Shown here in pieces: positions 34,117-46,970 of a DNA stretch of 64,000 nucleotides (positions are counted from its first letter, which is position 1; each line of letters starts with the position of its first letter). The DNA is taken from assembly GCA_030248215.1 (NCBI GenBank), contig JASANG010003752.1:186001-250000 (forward strand), read 5' to 3'. The position numbers and the translations under genes are program-made. Origin of the DNA: Enoplolaimus lenunculus (lineage: Eukaryota > Nematoda > Enoplea > Enoplida > Thoracostomopsidae). The notes beneath the pieces are model-generated. The model made no database searches. It worked only from the letters and a program-made list of their open reading frames with translations, and was not told the origin of the DNA.

Positions 34117-35835
34117 TATTGCATCAAGCGAAAATTGCAAATTTTTTACAATAGTAATTTCCTATTATGACCTGCATTTGAAGCAAAATATAACACACAT
34201 TTCAGATTTACAAAAAGAAAACTCAAATTTTGGATAAAACAAATTTTCACATTTTTGTCCTAATCAAAATGTTAATGATTTCTTTCAAAATTGTCAGCAT
34301 ACTTCAAACCCGTAGCAAGCTCACGTTACTAGAGGGGCTATGTTCGGTAGGAGCACACAAAGATTTTCGATGAAAAACAAGCTAGGTTGATAATTTTTAT
34401 GGGGGGGGGGGCAAAAACGGGGCTGAGCTTCCTGGGCCCCCTCTTGGCTACGGGCCCAGTATGTTTTGATATGCAGGGGCGCAGCCAGGATTTCATGTTA
34501 CAAGCGTATATCAGCCTCATGTCTATTAAACTTGTTTCGTGAGCAAGCGTAGCAAACAAGTAAATTAGCTTGCATTTTAGGCATTCTAAAGCGTTTAAAA
34601 GTGGCTTCATTCGCGAATTTGAAAAGATGTCGACGGGTGAACAAAGATTAATCCTTCTTATCCGACCGTCGTTATAATTTAGGCATAGGAGTCCCCGTTT
34701 CCTTGTTTTAACATAAATACATCTGGTGTCACAGGATCGTTTCTCCCGTGGATGATTCCGTTTTCGGAGACTTGATCCTATTGGCTGAAAATTGACGATC
34801 GGCTTCGATAGAATTTTTGACGCAAATTTCGGCAATTTCGCTACTGAAATTATGCATTGTTTTACAAAAATTGAATCGTTCAGTGAACTTAGTTCTTTAA
34901 CATTTGATACAATTTTCAATTGTTGGGACGTCTTAAAAGATAAATAATTCGGACAACATTTTACAGATATTTGCTAAAATAAACAAATCAAATATGGTTT
35001 CAAATCTCTTAGTTTCAACTACTTATAAATTTCGTGTGGCCTTCGGCAAATTTTACTGTCCTTCGCCAACTGGTAATAGGTGCTATACACATTTGAGAAT
35101 GCGACAACCAAGAGCTTCCGTAAAATGTTAATGTGTGGACAAGAATAAGTATGAGACAAATGAAGAGCAACGGTCTTCAGTGAAAATAGTCCTGAACAGC
35201 GATTTGATGGGAAAATATTCGTTCTGGGGGCGAGAAGATAAAATGTCTTGAACGATTTGGAGCGAGCAGTTGTCCTGAGGCCATTTCTCCACCGGGGAAA
35301 GAAGAAATTGTCACACAATCATTAATCCGGACGCCGGGGTGGAAAGAGTATTGTTACGGGGCAGAAATCGTCCGGTGACACCGGAACATCATGTTTTAGT
35401 GAAAACTTTGTTACCGTTATTAGTGCCTATACTTATTTAGGTTTGCCTATGCAAACAACGTAGTCACTAAATTTAATTAAAGTCAAAACAAAGTGTTTTC
35501 CGTTTGGTTCAAAAAAACTTAATTCTCAGAAATTTTCTATTCAAACTTCAGTGTCAAATTCTCAGGTTCCAAAAATTATAAATGTTTTCAAAATTGCACG
35601 CCGCTGTAATTTTATTCACTCGGTTCTCATGCCGCCCTTAAAGCAGAAAGAATATCTTGTTACTTGCGGTTTGAAAAGCAACAAAATAAATGATATTAAA
35701 CACTGGCGAATAAAGACAACTTTTAGTTTGGTTTAGAGTTTTATTTACTCTGATATACGCATGTATTCCATTTACGCTTAGGCTTAGGTTTTACTAAAGG
35801 CTTCCGCTTTGTGCTTAAAAACGGATAGTAAAATA
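34117..35835. other. Non-coding; GTAGCC-type repeat and small TTAGGC fragment
   Basis: 34312-34458 carries CCCGTAGCAAGCTCAC and TTGGCTACGGGCCC. A short TTAGGC fragment is at 35778-35800. A 193-codon minus-strand frame (34338-34919) runs through the repeat and is not accepted as a gene. Confidence 0.45.
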
Positions 35836-36277
35836 CTGTAGCGACCCGAATAGGGAAACTGATATTTATTTAGCCACTTCAGAGGGTACTCCCCTTGTTA
35901 TTCGGTTACGGACTGTTATTTATTTTTAACCCACGCTCCGCCGCCCTTCGTTACTGATATATATCCGGTACTGCAATTATCCGTTGAATTAAACGTTTAT
36001 TTGTCTTGTGTCAATAGATTGAGCGTTAATACAAGGTTATAGTTAGGAATGTACTTTCAAAATTTAAGTACGCTTTAAAGTTTCGAACACAAGTTATTTG
36101 GTCCTGGAGTCATTTATACGCAACAATTAGGGTTAATTAACATTTATGGACTCTAATTAGGGTTTAGGGACTCTATTCGCTTACGGACTCACTAGGGATA
36201 CGGATTCCAATTGATTCGCACTTAAAATGGAAACCCCCTTCTTATTACCCATCGCCCTCTTATTCGGGTCAATACAG
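35836..36277. mobile_element. CTGTAGTGACCC-family element (442 bp)
   Basis: Starts CTGTAGCGACCCGAATAGGG and ends TTATTCGGGTCAATACAG, TA-flanked. A hAT-like end (TTTCCGGTTACACCCTG) follows by 36360. Confidence 0.82.
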
Positions 36278-36476
36278 TAACGGAAACGGATCGTGAACAA
36301 AATTGACGAAAACCGGACGTCGACTTTTACCGAAAACAGATTTCCGGTTACACCCTGCATGACTAAGTACGAACCTATGCCTGGGTCTAAAACTAGAGCC
36401 TAAGGTTGAGCTTAAGCCTGAACGTAATTCGAAATGTGGGGACAGTGTACTATAGTCAAATATAGATGTATTGACC

Positions 36477-36651
36477 CATGTTACTTTAAGGGGCGTCCAG
36501 GTTCCTGGTGGGTCTATAAAAAGTAAGTTTCTAGATTACATTTTTTGCATAGGCTTAGGCTTAGGCTTAGGTTTAGGCTTAGGAACACATTTTTGCAACG
36601 TTTAGGCTTAGGCTTAGGCTTACGCTTAATCTACTCCTTAAAGTAATATTG
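36477..36651. mobile_element. Second TTAGGC-bearing inverted-repeat family (175 bp)
   Basis: The left end CATGTTACTTTAAGGGGCGT and the right CCTTAAAGTAATATTG are inverted and differ from the CATGTAAAG family. The interior is (TTAGGC)n around AACACATTTTTGCAACG. Confidence 0.78.
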
Positions 36652-38244
36652 ACCGATGTATTTCTGGAAACACTACCAACATTCTTAAAAGACAACAAAC
36701 GCTTTAGACAGACAATTTTGATTTTATTGGTCGTTCTATTTTTCGCACGGAGATAAAACACTCTGTATGGTTATGCAATCAGGAAAAACATGATAATCAT
36801 TCTACAGTTGCTACGTCACTATTTTAAAGCTCCTAATAAAACTAAGGGTGCTTACCAAAAAGCCGGTATGACCCCCCCAGAGCGATAGATCAAGGCAGTG
36901 TGAGTGCGTCTACTTGTCATGAGCATTTGGATTGGATGTTGCCGGAACCTCATACCGTTTCGAACTGACCAAAAAGATATTTCAGGCTGTGTAAGCGAAA
37001 TTTAAACTTAGTCCAGCATCCGCTGGATGTGAAAATAGCTGTCGTTGAAATTATACGCCGCCGAAATGAAATTCCGGTTGTATATATACCCCGGACATAG
37101 TAAACCAGTTTCGCTGATAGCTGATATTTGTGCTTCGTGCAAAACGAAGTTTACACCGCGCTAGAATTTACTATTGATAAACAACGCAAACGAATCATTT
37201 AAATTGTTAGCAATTTGTCTTTTATCTTTAAATTTGCACAACAATAAATACTTAGCTAGTAGAAACTAAATGTTTCGATTCTGACCCTTACTTAATAACA
37301 GTTTCCGGTTTTCAACCGCCAAAGTAGTGATAAACTACGGACACAAGTTTGCCCTGCGTGCCGTAAATATAGCGCTTTTGCACTATGGAATCAAGCTTCA
37401 AGCTAAGATTTAGAAAATAAAGCACTAACAATTTATCTGTGTCGGCATATTTATTTTTGGGTTCACAACTTTGTTCCGTTGGTGTATGCCTTAACCAGAC
37501 GACTAGCAAAAACCAAACGTCGGTAATCTCACAGGTTATATGTACGTTTTTTAGAATGGTCAGCAAACAAGGCTAAAACTTTTTCCATAGGGGACTTATA
37601 ATTTTATAGGAGGGTTGAACATCAATGCCCCCCTCTGGATACGGTCGAGTCAGGATTGGGTGTTTCGAAACTTGTAGGGCGATCAAGGAGAAACAAGTAG
37701 TCTTCTAACAACCCAGTAAACAATGGAAAAGATTGGCTAAAACACAAAATTAAGCCAAATTTTTTGCCGAGGGTCAGGCGTTGTTTTAGTGGTTTTGGTA
37801 TAAGATCAGCCCCTAAAATGCTAACCACAGCGTTTAACGTGTGTACAAACTATTTAATACAAAACATCGGTATTTACAGGCGTACCATCTCCCAAAGGAC
37901 CAATTTAAAGTGTGCCCCGGGTCTGTTGTAGCAGAAATCACACCATCTAATAACGAATATCGCACGTCAAAGTGAAACGAGATTGGCAACACAAAACAAC
38001 GTTGATGTCTCCCACTACTCACAGGTGGGGTACCCAAGAAGCTACGCCGAAGATCCATCTAAAATCCTGAAAGTAGACGAAAAATTGTGTTCCAAGATTA
38101 TTAAATTAATCGCTATGCTTTCTAGAAGTCAAACTATTTTCTCGCTGACTACGCTCGCTTCCTAAAAAGTTTGCTTCTGCTAAATTTTATGCCCATCCGA
38201 CCCCGGAAATCATGGCACCGTCATACCGGCGTGTCGTAGTGGCC
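36652..38244. other. Non-coding stretch, nothing recognised
   Basis: Open frames of up to 84 codons, all without a recognisable family signature. Confidence 0.4.
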
Positions 38245-38421
38245 CATGTATAGAACAGGGCCGGAACAGTAGTATTAGCATATTCCTAAGCCTAGCGTAT
38301 GGATGAGCATATTCCTAAGCCTGAGCCTAAGCCTAAGCCTAAACAAAAAAATTAGTCTAAAGCTTACACTGACTCTATTATAGCATCTCCGGTAAACGAT
38401 CCGGCTCCTGTTGTATACAAC
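38245..38421. mobile_element. TTAGGC-bearing inverted-repeat element (177 bp)
   Basis: CATGTATAGAACAGGGCCGG at left and the inverted CCGGCTCCTGTTGTATACAA at right. Interior CCTAAGCCTAAGCC, then AAAAAATTAGTCTAAAGCTTA. Confidence 0.8.
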
Positions 38422-39331
38422 GGCCGGCGTAGTTGTACATTTTAACCAATTTAAAACTAACGCAACGAAAATGAATTGAAATTGCCTTAAAGTAGTGTTT
38501 ACCGGTACTAAAACGGTTGTCAAACGTCGATATTAAAGTAAAATAAAAATTGTTGTTACGGTTCAACGTTTTTGTTGCACTTTTATGCAAAATCCACAAT
38601 AACTTGCGTACACCAGGCATAAAACTATTTAGTGATTGTTACGATACGATTCAGTGTTTGCCAGAGTCTCGTGCTCTTTAGCTCAAAAACGGCCCAAACT
38701 TGAGGCAGCTGTTTAATGAAAAAAATGGTTTATCGTAGTCACAAAATTCCAAAATTATAGCAGTAAATTTTCTATTTAAACAAAAGTTACCACTTTGACG
38801 CAATGATTTCTCGAGGAAATTGGACATTTTTTTGATTTTCGACTCCCGTTCATATGAGAATACATTGGTTATTTTTGTTTTAATTTTATTAAATCCAGTG
38901 TATATTTACAATGTTCACATTTGTTATCGTGGAAAAATATAAAATCGAATGTATTGTTAAAATACTTCAATATCTGTTTTCCGTTTCCGTTCATTTTGAC
39001 ATTATGTGTTTATGTTATCCGTTCTTGCTGATAATTGATTTTTTATTATCAAAAAATGTCTGAGCCAAACTAAGCTGTGATGCTTGCGTTTTGGCACCAG
39101 CTCAAATTATCTGCATTAATCATACAAATTCTGCCGTTTAGTGACAAATTTTGTTTTTAACTAAAAATAACATTTCAAGCTTAAAATTAAATATTAAAAG
39201 TCTGTTAAAATAATCAACTCCGCTTAAACTTTAGCACAAAATGTACAAACTGGCTTTTTGAAATCGACAAAAAAACAACTTGAATGGCGTTTTTCGAATA
39301 GAAAGATTTAAATAAACAGTTTCTGTTGGCG
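38422..39331. other. Non-coding AT-rich stretch, nothing recognised
   Basis: No splice-linked open frames or repeat family members were identified. Confidence 0.4.
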
Positions 39332-39338
39332 TCAAAGT

Positions 39339-39375
<37 letters not shown>

Positions 39376-39390
39376 CAACAACACAACAAC

Positions 39391-39441
<51 letters not shown>

Positions 39442-39459
39442 CAACAACAACACAACAAC

Positions 39460-39501
<42 letters not shown>

Positions 39502-39516
39502 CAACAACACAACAAC

Positions 39517-39574
<58 letters not shown>

Positions 39575-39608
39575 GAACACCAACAAGAACAACAACAACA
39601 ACAACAAG

Positions 39609-39667
<59 letters not shown>

Positions 39668-39692
39668 GAACAACAACAACAGCAACAACACA
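39332..39692. repeat. (CAA)n microsatellite, about 360 bp
   Basis: CAACAACAA with regularly placed CACAA and CAAGAA interruptions. The Cys-, Val- and Leu-only reading frames on the minus strand are artefacts. Confidence 0.95.
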
Positions 39693-41049
39693 TTGCGATG
39701 TCAACTGTGTTAGACACACCAAAACAGCCATATATATTTTAAAACTATAGAACTTTTAGACAAAATAGCAAAACTAAAATTTAATTAGATACCAAAAGAA
39801 CGTGTGACCTTATCATATCGATGTGACTTGGTACAATCGGGGAATACGGCTTACCGCAGACTTAGTTGCGGATCCAAAAATTTCTTAAACAGGCGTCGCA
39901 CGCAAGGTACAATATTACGTTGCTGGAAAAAAAGTTGCCAACGAAACAAGAGTGAAGCCAAACGCTATTTTAGTGTTAATTTTTAATATAAAATCTTGGT
40001 TTTGATTCGTGTTGAGGGAACATTGGCCTCAGCGGCCGTCTTGTTATTGATTCACCTGAGATGCAGGGACTATATTGTGACAAAAGTAAAACGAAACGCG
40101 CTAAACAGATAAATTTTGCAAAATTATGCAAAATTTTACTACCGAAATAGCCGGCACCTCCGGCAAAAATTCTACCGGAGCCGGAGGCCGATTTTCTGCC
40201 CGAGTTTGAGCCGAAAGCAGACCTCCGGTTGTATCCTGGGTCGCGCTATATTTTTTGATAATTTAAGCGACGTTCGGCGTCGCTCGGCATTCCACCCTGA
40301 TTATTTTACTACCGGCAGTTCCACCATTTTGTCACAGAGGGATTTTAAGGTATTTTTTGACACTCAAAAATTGAATGAATTTGTAAGAATTTGCTTAGAA
40401 ACGGTGCAAAATTAGTTTTCTAAAATAACAGTTGACTTTCGTTAAGGATTTAACTCTGGTTTTCAGACAAGCCAAATACAATATTTTATCTTAATATTTA
40501 AAGACATAAATAATTATCAATGAAAAAAAGTAAACAAAAAACAATAAAGAAGAACATCCGCAACGTTTTCTAGACAGACGCTGTGTTTATTTGCATAATT
40601 CTTGTGCTGACATTCAGTTTAAAAACAATTTTACAATCATTGACCGAGCTGAAGATATACAACCAGGGCCGAAACCACCAAATAAGGATCCAAACCAAAA
40701 TTTCGTATTTGAACCTAAAATTGTGTTTGGCTTATCGGTCGTTTCGCTCGCGAGTTTTTTACTATTTATATTGTATGTGACGTCATCAGAAATTACATGA
40801 TTCGCCACTGTATCAATAATGCGACTTTTTTCAGTTTTTTTAATTATTTTAAGCTTTTTTGTCCGGTTTTTATGAAGTCATTTTTTGCACATTTCGGAAC
40901 CGGAAATTTGATTTTGCAACCAAACTTTATCTTATGAGCATTTTATCGGTTTCGTGCAAAACATATACAGAAGCACTACGTTTATGCTTTATATATCAAA
41001 ATACCACAGAATGAAGATGTTCTCGAATTTGAGCATTGAGTTTCTGGCC
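39693..41049. other. Non-coding; truncated hAT-like element
   Basis: 40075-40236 matches the 3' half of the intact element at 50406 (AAACGCGCTAAACAG, then CACCTCCGGCAAAAATTCTA, ending GACCTCCGGTTGTATCCTG). The 5' end is missing. Confidence 0.6.
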
Positions 41050-41246
41050 CATGTAAAAATCAGGGTTGGAACGTTTTTCTGTGGGACTAGAATAAAATAA
41101 GCTTAACCTTTAGACTATTTTTTGCTTGGCATAGGCTTAGGCTTAGGCTTAGGAATATGCTCAGTCTTACGCTTAGGCATAGGCTTAGGCTTGAGCTTGG
41201 GCTTAGAAATATGTTTATAATACTGTTCTGCCGTTGTTCTTTACAT
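41050..41246. mobile_element. TTAGGC-bearing inverted-repeat element (197 bp, reverse orientation)
   Basis: CATGTAAAAATCAGGGTTGG at left and inverted CCGTTGTTCTTTACATC at right. (TTAGGC)n lies in two blocks around GGAATATGCTCAGTCTTACG. Confidence 0.84.
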
Positions 41247-41919
41247 CGGCCGAGTTTGCTACGATGATAAACTAGTCCCTTTCGGCACAGTTGGATTCTA
41301 ATTTCAATGTAAATTTTGAATCAGAAATGAAATTGAAAATGTTTACGAAGCGAACAATAATCGAAAATGCATCTAAGAATCATCCAAACTCGACAACAGA
41401 TTTAGTCATTTTGAAAATGACTGAAACTCGAGTAAATTTTATTCCGCGTACGCGGCACAGTACAAAATCACTACAAGACGTAAAAGCCTCGCTTTGGTTG
41501 AGTGAAGCGTTCAGAAACTCCTTTGATCCTAAAATCCCAAGTTCAAATTTGAGTCTTCGACTAAGATGTTGATTGAAATCAAATCAATTCATACTGTAGT
41601 CAAAAACTTTGGTGAGTCAATTTAAAAATGCTATATGCATTAGCGCCGAGTGTTTTCAACTAAAATGTTACCAGGAACAGCGGGATACCAATCAACGTTT
41701 CTGAAGCTTTGCACAATATTGGAGTGGTGTATTAATAGCTAACGCTGGTAAAATTAAATTTTATCCCAATATTTTGAACAAAAATATTCCGCAGAGATTG
41801 GGCTGTCATCAACTCAAGGTCTCAGTATGTCCTCGCGTACGGTACGTTGGTTCCATACGCAAAGGAAGCCACGTTTAAGCTGTTTAACCTTTTGTTTACC
41901 TTAAGATTTCTACAGTTTA
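41247..41919. other. Non-coding; unsupported 93-codon open frame
   Basis: 41291-41572 is open on the plus strand but shows no domain signature, signal peptide or splice-linked partner. Treated as chance. Confidence 0.35.
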
Positions 41920-42274
41920 CTGTAGTGACCCTCTTATTTATTTTTAACCCCCGCTCCGCCACTCTTCGTTACTGATATATATCCGGTACTGCAATTATCC
42001 GTTAAATTAAACGTTTGTTTGTCTTGTGACAAGGTTATACTTAGGAATGTACTTTCAAAATTTAAGTACGCTTTAAAGTTTTTGAACTCAAATTACTTGG
42101 TCCTGGAGTCATTTATGCGCTACAGTTAGGGTTATTTGACATTTATGGAATCTTATTAGGGTTTAGGGACCGTATCCGCTTACGGACTCTTATTAGGAAT
42201 ATGGACTCTTATTGATTCGACCTCAAAATGGAGACCACCCTCTGATTACCCCCGTCTTATTGGGGTCAATACAG
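41920..42274. mobile_element. CTGTAGTGACCC-family element (355 bp, internal deletion)
   Basis: Starts CTGTAGTGACCCTCTTATTT and ends TATTGGGGTCAATACAG, TA-flanked. Lacks roughly 90 bp found near the left end of the copy at 35836. Confidence 0.8.
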
Positions 42275-42295
42275 TACGCTGTCAAATACTTGTTC

Positions 42296-42428
42296 GGGCG
42301 CGTAGTCAGAGGGGGTTCAGCCGCCTAAAAATCTTACTGGTACCCCTAGAAAAATTTGAAAAACTTGCATGCTCCTTGTAAAAAATTTCAACCTTTCCCC
42401 GGTAAGGCGAGTTGGCCAATAGCCTGCA
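42296..42428. repeat. GCCCGTAGCC-family element, degenerate
   Basis: GCGCGTAGTCAGAGGGGGTT at left and GGCGAGTTGGCCAATAGCC at right. Confidence 0.55.
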
Positions 42429-42672
42429 CTTTATTGTCAGGTTAGTAGTTATATGTCAGAACAGCCAGGATGTTGATAAGGGGTAGTCCATGTTGGTGCC
42501 TGCTCCCCCCGTTGGTCCGAACGGACGAGAATTGTTTAACTGCGCATATCCAAAATACGAAGTGTTCCGATATTTCGCTGAAAACAAATTTTGCACTTCT
42601 CACGCACAAACTAAATATCATTTTAGACATGTTAGCGTCACTTACTTCATAACGAATCCTCGCCCTGTTGGC

Positions 42673-42873
42673 CAATGTAAAGAACACGGCGGAAATGTGT
42701 TATAAGCTTATTCCTAAGCCTAAGCCTAAGCCTAAGCCTAAGCCTAAGCGTAAGGATGATTATATTCCTAAGTGTAAGCCTAAACCTAAGCCAAGCAAAA
42801 AAAATTAGTCTAAAGCTTAAGCTTTACTCTATTGCCGTCCCACAGAAAAACGTTCCTCCTTGATCTTTACACA
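42673..42873. mobile_element. TTAGGC-bearing inverted-repeat element (201 bp)
   Basis: CAATGTAAAGAACACGGCGG at left and the inverted CCTCCTTGATCTTTACAC at right. Contains six consecutive CCTAAG units. Confidence 0.84.
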
Positions 42874-43536
42874 GGACCCCTGGGTCAAACGCGGACGAAT
42901 CTAACGAAGATTCAGATACTCTCAAAAAATGGTGACAAATATTAATTACAGCGGATAAAAATATATATCGAGAACGGAGATTTGATGTGGACCGTAACCT
43001 TGACTTTATTGGTGGTCCGTTTTGGAAGAATCGACCGCGGTTTTTCTCTGATCCTTAGCTTCGAAATCGCGGACGAATACTTTTCCATGTTACAGTATCC
43101 CACTGCCTTGCTTATCTTACGCCTGCCTCCTGTAGGGATCTTGTTTGCTGAAACACCAATTTATGCGATTTCTAAAAAATTTCCGCCTTTGGCTTAATAC
43201 AGGTTCAGCATTGCGTGCGCCCCGCGTATATGTGGGTTTCTTTTAGGGCCCGAATCGGTTATGCCTAGTGCCTTTAACCACGACCTGTGTGAAAAACTGT
43301 AGTTTCATTATTTTCGCTGTTATACCTCGAAAAATAACACCACAGTCAGAACAAAATAACTTGAAAAACTGAAGAAATAGCATATTCAGACGGTAAAACG
43401 AGTAATAAAATAACGGAAACGGAAAACGGATATTTAAGCATAAAAGTGTCAAAGATATATATGTTGTTTTCCTGCCTTACATACTTAAGGCGCACAATAC
43501 TTCATTGGGCTCTCTAAAATTTCAAAGAAGAAATGG
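42874..43536. other. Non-coding stretch, nothing recognised
   Basis: Only short open frames. An AACGGAAACGGAAAACGGAT patch near 43414 resembles hAT-like element interiors. Confidence 0.4.
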
Positions 43537-43689
43537 CTAATGTAAAGAACAAGGGCGGTACAGTATTATAACCATATTCCTAAGTCTAAACCTAAGCGTA
43601 AGCCTAAGCCAAGCAAAATAATTAGTCTAAAGCTTAAGCTTAATCTATTGCAGTCCCACAGAAAAACGTTCCGCCCTGATCTTTACATG
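43537..43689. mobile_element. TTAGGC-bearing inverted-repeat element (153 bp)
   Basis: Left CTAATGTAAAGAACAAGGGC, right inverted CGCCCTGATCTTTACATG. Short CCTAAGC run; otherwise canonical arms. Confidence 0.83.
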
Positions 43690-44372
43690 ACCCAAAAAAT
43701 AGTGAATGTTCCGAAATTTATAAGATTTTGGATGAATTTCGTAATTTTTATATCGCATCGAACAATTGCAGCATATGTTGCTGTAATAAAAAATTCGAGC
43801 GATTAAGCGACTTATAACTAGTTTCGAGCATAAAAATAACGGGATTTCCAGTATTTCTATAGCGGAAACGGAAACCGAGTTCATTTTTAGCGTAAAACGG
43901 ATATCAAGTTGCATCCTGGTGTATATTGTTTTGAAAAAATTATGCAGTAAATATTGCAACCAGCTTTGTCCATGGCAAAATTTTCACAAATACTTATAAA
44001 AATTAAAAACAAACCATATTCCATACGCTAAGGCTTAGGCAGGCTTAGGAATATGTATATACTAACTTTTTTGTTTAGCTTGCGGAAACCCTTAGGCTTA
44101 GGCTTAGGCTTAGGCTCCCCCTACATGGCCCGTTTTTTATGTTAAGCTTTGAAGCGGAAAAACATTACATGAGCGAAATAAAATTGCAAAATTGAAAAAA
44201 TATTAATTTCCACAAAAACAATGACATTTTATACTTTTGATGACGTTTGACGCCGTCCGTCACAGTTCGGCGTTGTCCGTCACCGTACGTCGGTGTGCGG
44301 TATCGTTAGTGAATGATATACTCACGTACGATACCGTATGGTGACAACGCACGACAAGTATTTTAGTCAGCC
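43690..44372. other. Repeat fragments only
   Basis: A hAT-like end (CAAGTTGCATCCTG) is near 43917, a loose TTAGGC cluster at 44030-44128, and a CG-rich GGCGCTATACTT-type element at about 44230-44362 (TATACTTTTGATGACGTTTG ... CAACGCACGACAAGTAT). Confidence 0.5.
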
Positions 44373-44558
44373 CATGTTACTTTAAGGGGCGTCCAGGTTT
44401 CTGGTTGTTCTAAAAAGAGTTTGTTTAGGTTCTGAATTCTATCTTTTTGCTTAGATTTAGGCTTAGACTTAGGAACTCATTTTTGCAACGCTCAGGCTTA
44501 AGCTTATGCTTTTAGGAATACGCTTCATCTACTGTTACGCCCCTCAAAGTAACATTGG
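44373..44558. mobile_element. Second TTAGGC-bearing inverted-repeat family (186 bp)
   Basis: CATGTTACTTTAAGGGGCGT at left, inverted CGCCCCTCAAAGTAACATTG at right. The interior has TTAGGC variants around CATTTTTGCAACGCT, as at 36477. Confidence 0.82.
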
Positions 44559-45057
44559 CACTTTAGTCTGCACTATTCAGTGAGCTGGTCCCTAAATTTG
44601 GGCCAACTTTTTGGAAATCAAATTGGCCAAATTTGATACGAAGCTAAAAACCAAAATTGTTAATTTTATTGATATCGTTTACAATTATACCGAATGTATT
44701 TTGATATTTGTTCGCAATTTACTTGTTTTGGCTACGGCAAATTGGGGAATACTTGGCGAGAGATTTAAAATACTCTTAAATGTTTCGATTTTTGAAATAA
44801 AAAATAAAAAAAATGAAATCATTTGACTATTTTTTTCGTATGAAAGAAAAACGGAATGTACCAGGCTACACGTTGGGAAGTATTTTTACAGTCGAGTAAA
44901 ATTTCGTGTAAAAAAGTGGCAGCTGTCAGTAGTTCTTGTGTGGTCTACGAGCGTTTTTAGTTTAAAAAATTGTGAAAAAGTTTCGCCCGCTGGGTACAGC
45001 AATGTCAATTGTATTTGTCATGAAAGTGAAAGTGTAAATATGTTAAGAAGTATGGCC
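44559..45057. other. Non-coding stretch, nothing recognised
   Basis: One 71-codon Lys/Ile-rich open frame (44611-44826) without a family signature. Confidence 0.35.
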
Positions 45058-45356
45058 AGTGTAAAGAACAGGGGCGGAACAGTATTCTATGCATACGTTT
45101 AAGCCTAAGCGTAAGCTTAAGTGTTAAAGGATGAGCCTATTCCTTAGCCTAAGCCTGAGCCTAAGCCTAAGTGTAAAGATGAGCCTATTCCTAAGCGTAA
45201 CCCTAAGCCTAAGCCTAAGCGTAAAGATGAGCCTACTCCTAAGCTTAATAGTTTACACCTGAGCCTAATCAAAGCAAAAAAATTAGTCTAACGCATAAGC
45301 TTTACTATATATATTGCAGTCGCACAGAAAAGCGTTCCGCCCCTGTTCTTTACATG
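45058..45356. mobile_element. TTAGGC-bearing inverted-repeat element, expanded (299 bp)
   Basis: GTAAAGAACAGGGGCGGAAC at left, inverted TTCCGCCCCTGTTCTTTACA at right. The interior repeats AAAGATGAGCCTATTCCTAAG blocks separated by CCTAAGC runs, so it grew by tandem duplication of a TTAGGC-containing unit. Confidence 0.87.
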
Positions 45357-45601
45357 GGTGAAAAGTTTGAATCAGAAAAATAGTACACGATTTAGTATAA
45401 AATCCAAGTTCTCTAACGGAAATCATATCTTAAGGGTTGCGTTATACTTGCCGCGTGACGCCGGATGCGCCGTGCTGCCATCGCACGGTCCCATAAAATT
45501 TTCATTAAAAATACCATCAAATAGATTTTGCTCATACTTTTGTTAAGAAAGCATTGCGGCGTGCGACTGCGTCCGGACCAGTAAAGTATAGCGCAGCCCT
45601 A

Positions 45602-45708
45602 CACTGCAAAAAATGGTGAGTCAAAATTGACTCTCTCCGAAATAGGCTTTTCCTGACTACAAAAACTGAGCCAAAATAAGACTCCGTCAGAGTCAAATTT
45701 TCGTATCA
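45602..45708. mobile_element. Half of a palindromic element
   Basis: CACTGCAAAAAATGGTGAGT and the left arm through ACTCCGTCAGAGTCAAATTT. The right arm is absent. A CG-rich GGCGCTATACTT-type copy precedes it (about 45430-45598). Confidence 0.7.
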
Positions 45709-46970
45709 CCTATCGCCAGTTAAAAATAAGTGCTTCATACTGACCAACTCCTGCATTTGCTAAATTTCAAAATTGGTACAAAAGTAGAACACGTCGAATG
45801 CAACAAATACGCTTAATTTTGAACCTCACCATGCAGTGATTCAAAAGCTATAAAGCCTATCACCAATTGGTGATAAGCGCTACTCACATTTCAGAATACG
45901 AGTCGAGATGTGAAATGAAACAGATTATATTCCTGCGGAAAAAGCAAATACAGGATCAAAATAATGATTTGTAGATTCTAGCGCAGTTTTGTCTTTTCAC
46001 AGTTTGAAAACTTATATTTTTTCACAAAGAACTTTAACTTTAGATGAATTATATACTCAGTAATGGGTAAGATTTTATGTATTTGGAAATGTATCAACAT
46101 ACCAAAAACACTTAAAACTCCATACAACTATAAGATATCATAGCTGTATGTAGCAAATCAGCAATTGAACAATAGTTAATATATATGCGGTACAGAACAT
46201 ATTGGTGGCTTGGTTTCTAAAATCTTACTTAAGTATTTACTTAAGTTATGCTTAAGTTATAGCGTAAGTCGCTGACTCAAGTAAGTAAATATTTAACTTT
46301 TCGAACAAAACACGTAAACACCAAATGTGAGCCATTGTCATAAACAAATAATCGTTTTGATTTATATTAAAGAGGCACCACGAGTGATTACGCTTTTAAA
46401 AACGACAAAATGGCTAAGTAAATCATTTAGCACGTACTTAAAGTACCAAGTGATACTTTTTCAGAAACCAGCCATTGTTTTGAAAGCAAAAAAATTCCAA
46501 CACAAAATTCTGTGCTCCATGCAAACTATCGGGTCCTGAAGCCCAAATTTACTTAAACCTAAACCTAAGTTTAAGCCCAGTAAGCTTAAATCTCAACACA
46601 GCATACTCCTAAACCGAAGCCTGAACGTAAAATATCCCAGAGACCTGTTTAGTCTCCTTGTTCCCATTGGACACAAGTTCTTATGATTCATCATAGGCCA
46701 ACTTGTTTTAATGCCAAAAAAATTTGCTACGGGTGGCGTAAAATATCAAATTCATACAATGGCGACAACCCTCATCTTTGTTTCCAAAGTAAAGCTGAAA
46801 ATGTGTTTAATTTAACAAAAAAAGACAAAGTTTATTACAAACATTCAGAGATACGATTTAAAATTTAAAGTTTCGGCAATAACTCATTTATGATTTTCGC
46901 AGTGTTTGAAATGGCCCTGGATTTTGAGTTACGGACGACTGTTTACTATATGAAATATGAATTTTTGCTA
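45709..46970. other. Non-coding; weak TTAGGC traces
   Basis: An inverted CACCAATTGGTGATAAGC remnant near 45860, and a degenerate TTAGGC patch at 46545-46630. No gene signature. Confidence 0.4.

Noticed and set aside
34338-34919. 193-codon minus-strand open frame
   Set aside because: Longest non-repeat frame in the middle region, but its C-terminal third runs through a GTAGCC-family repeat, it has no domain signature and no splice partner.
39214-39731. Cys-, Val- and Leu-homopolymer proteins of 119-167 codons
   Set aside because: Translation of a (CAA)n microsatellite in three frames.
41291-41572. 93-codon plus-strand frame
   Set aside because: No domain, signal peptide or splice-linked partner; typical chance length for this composition.
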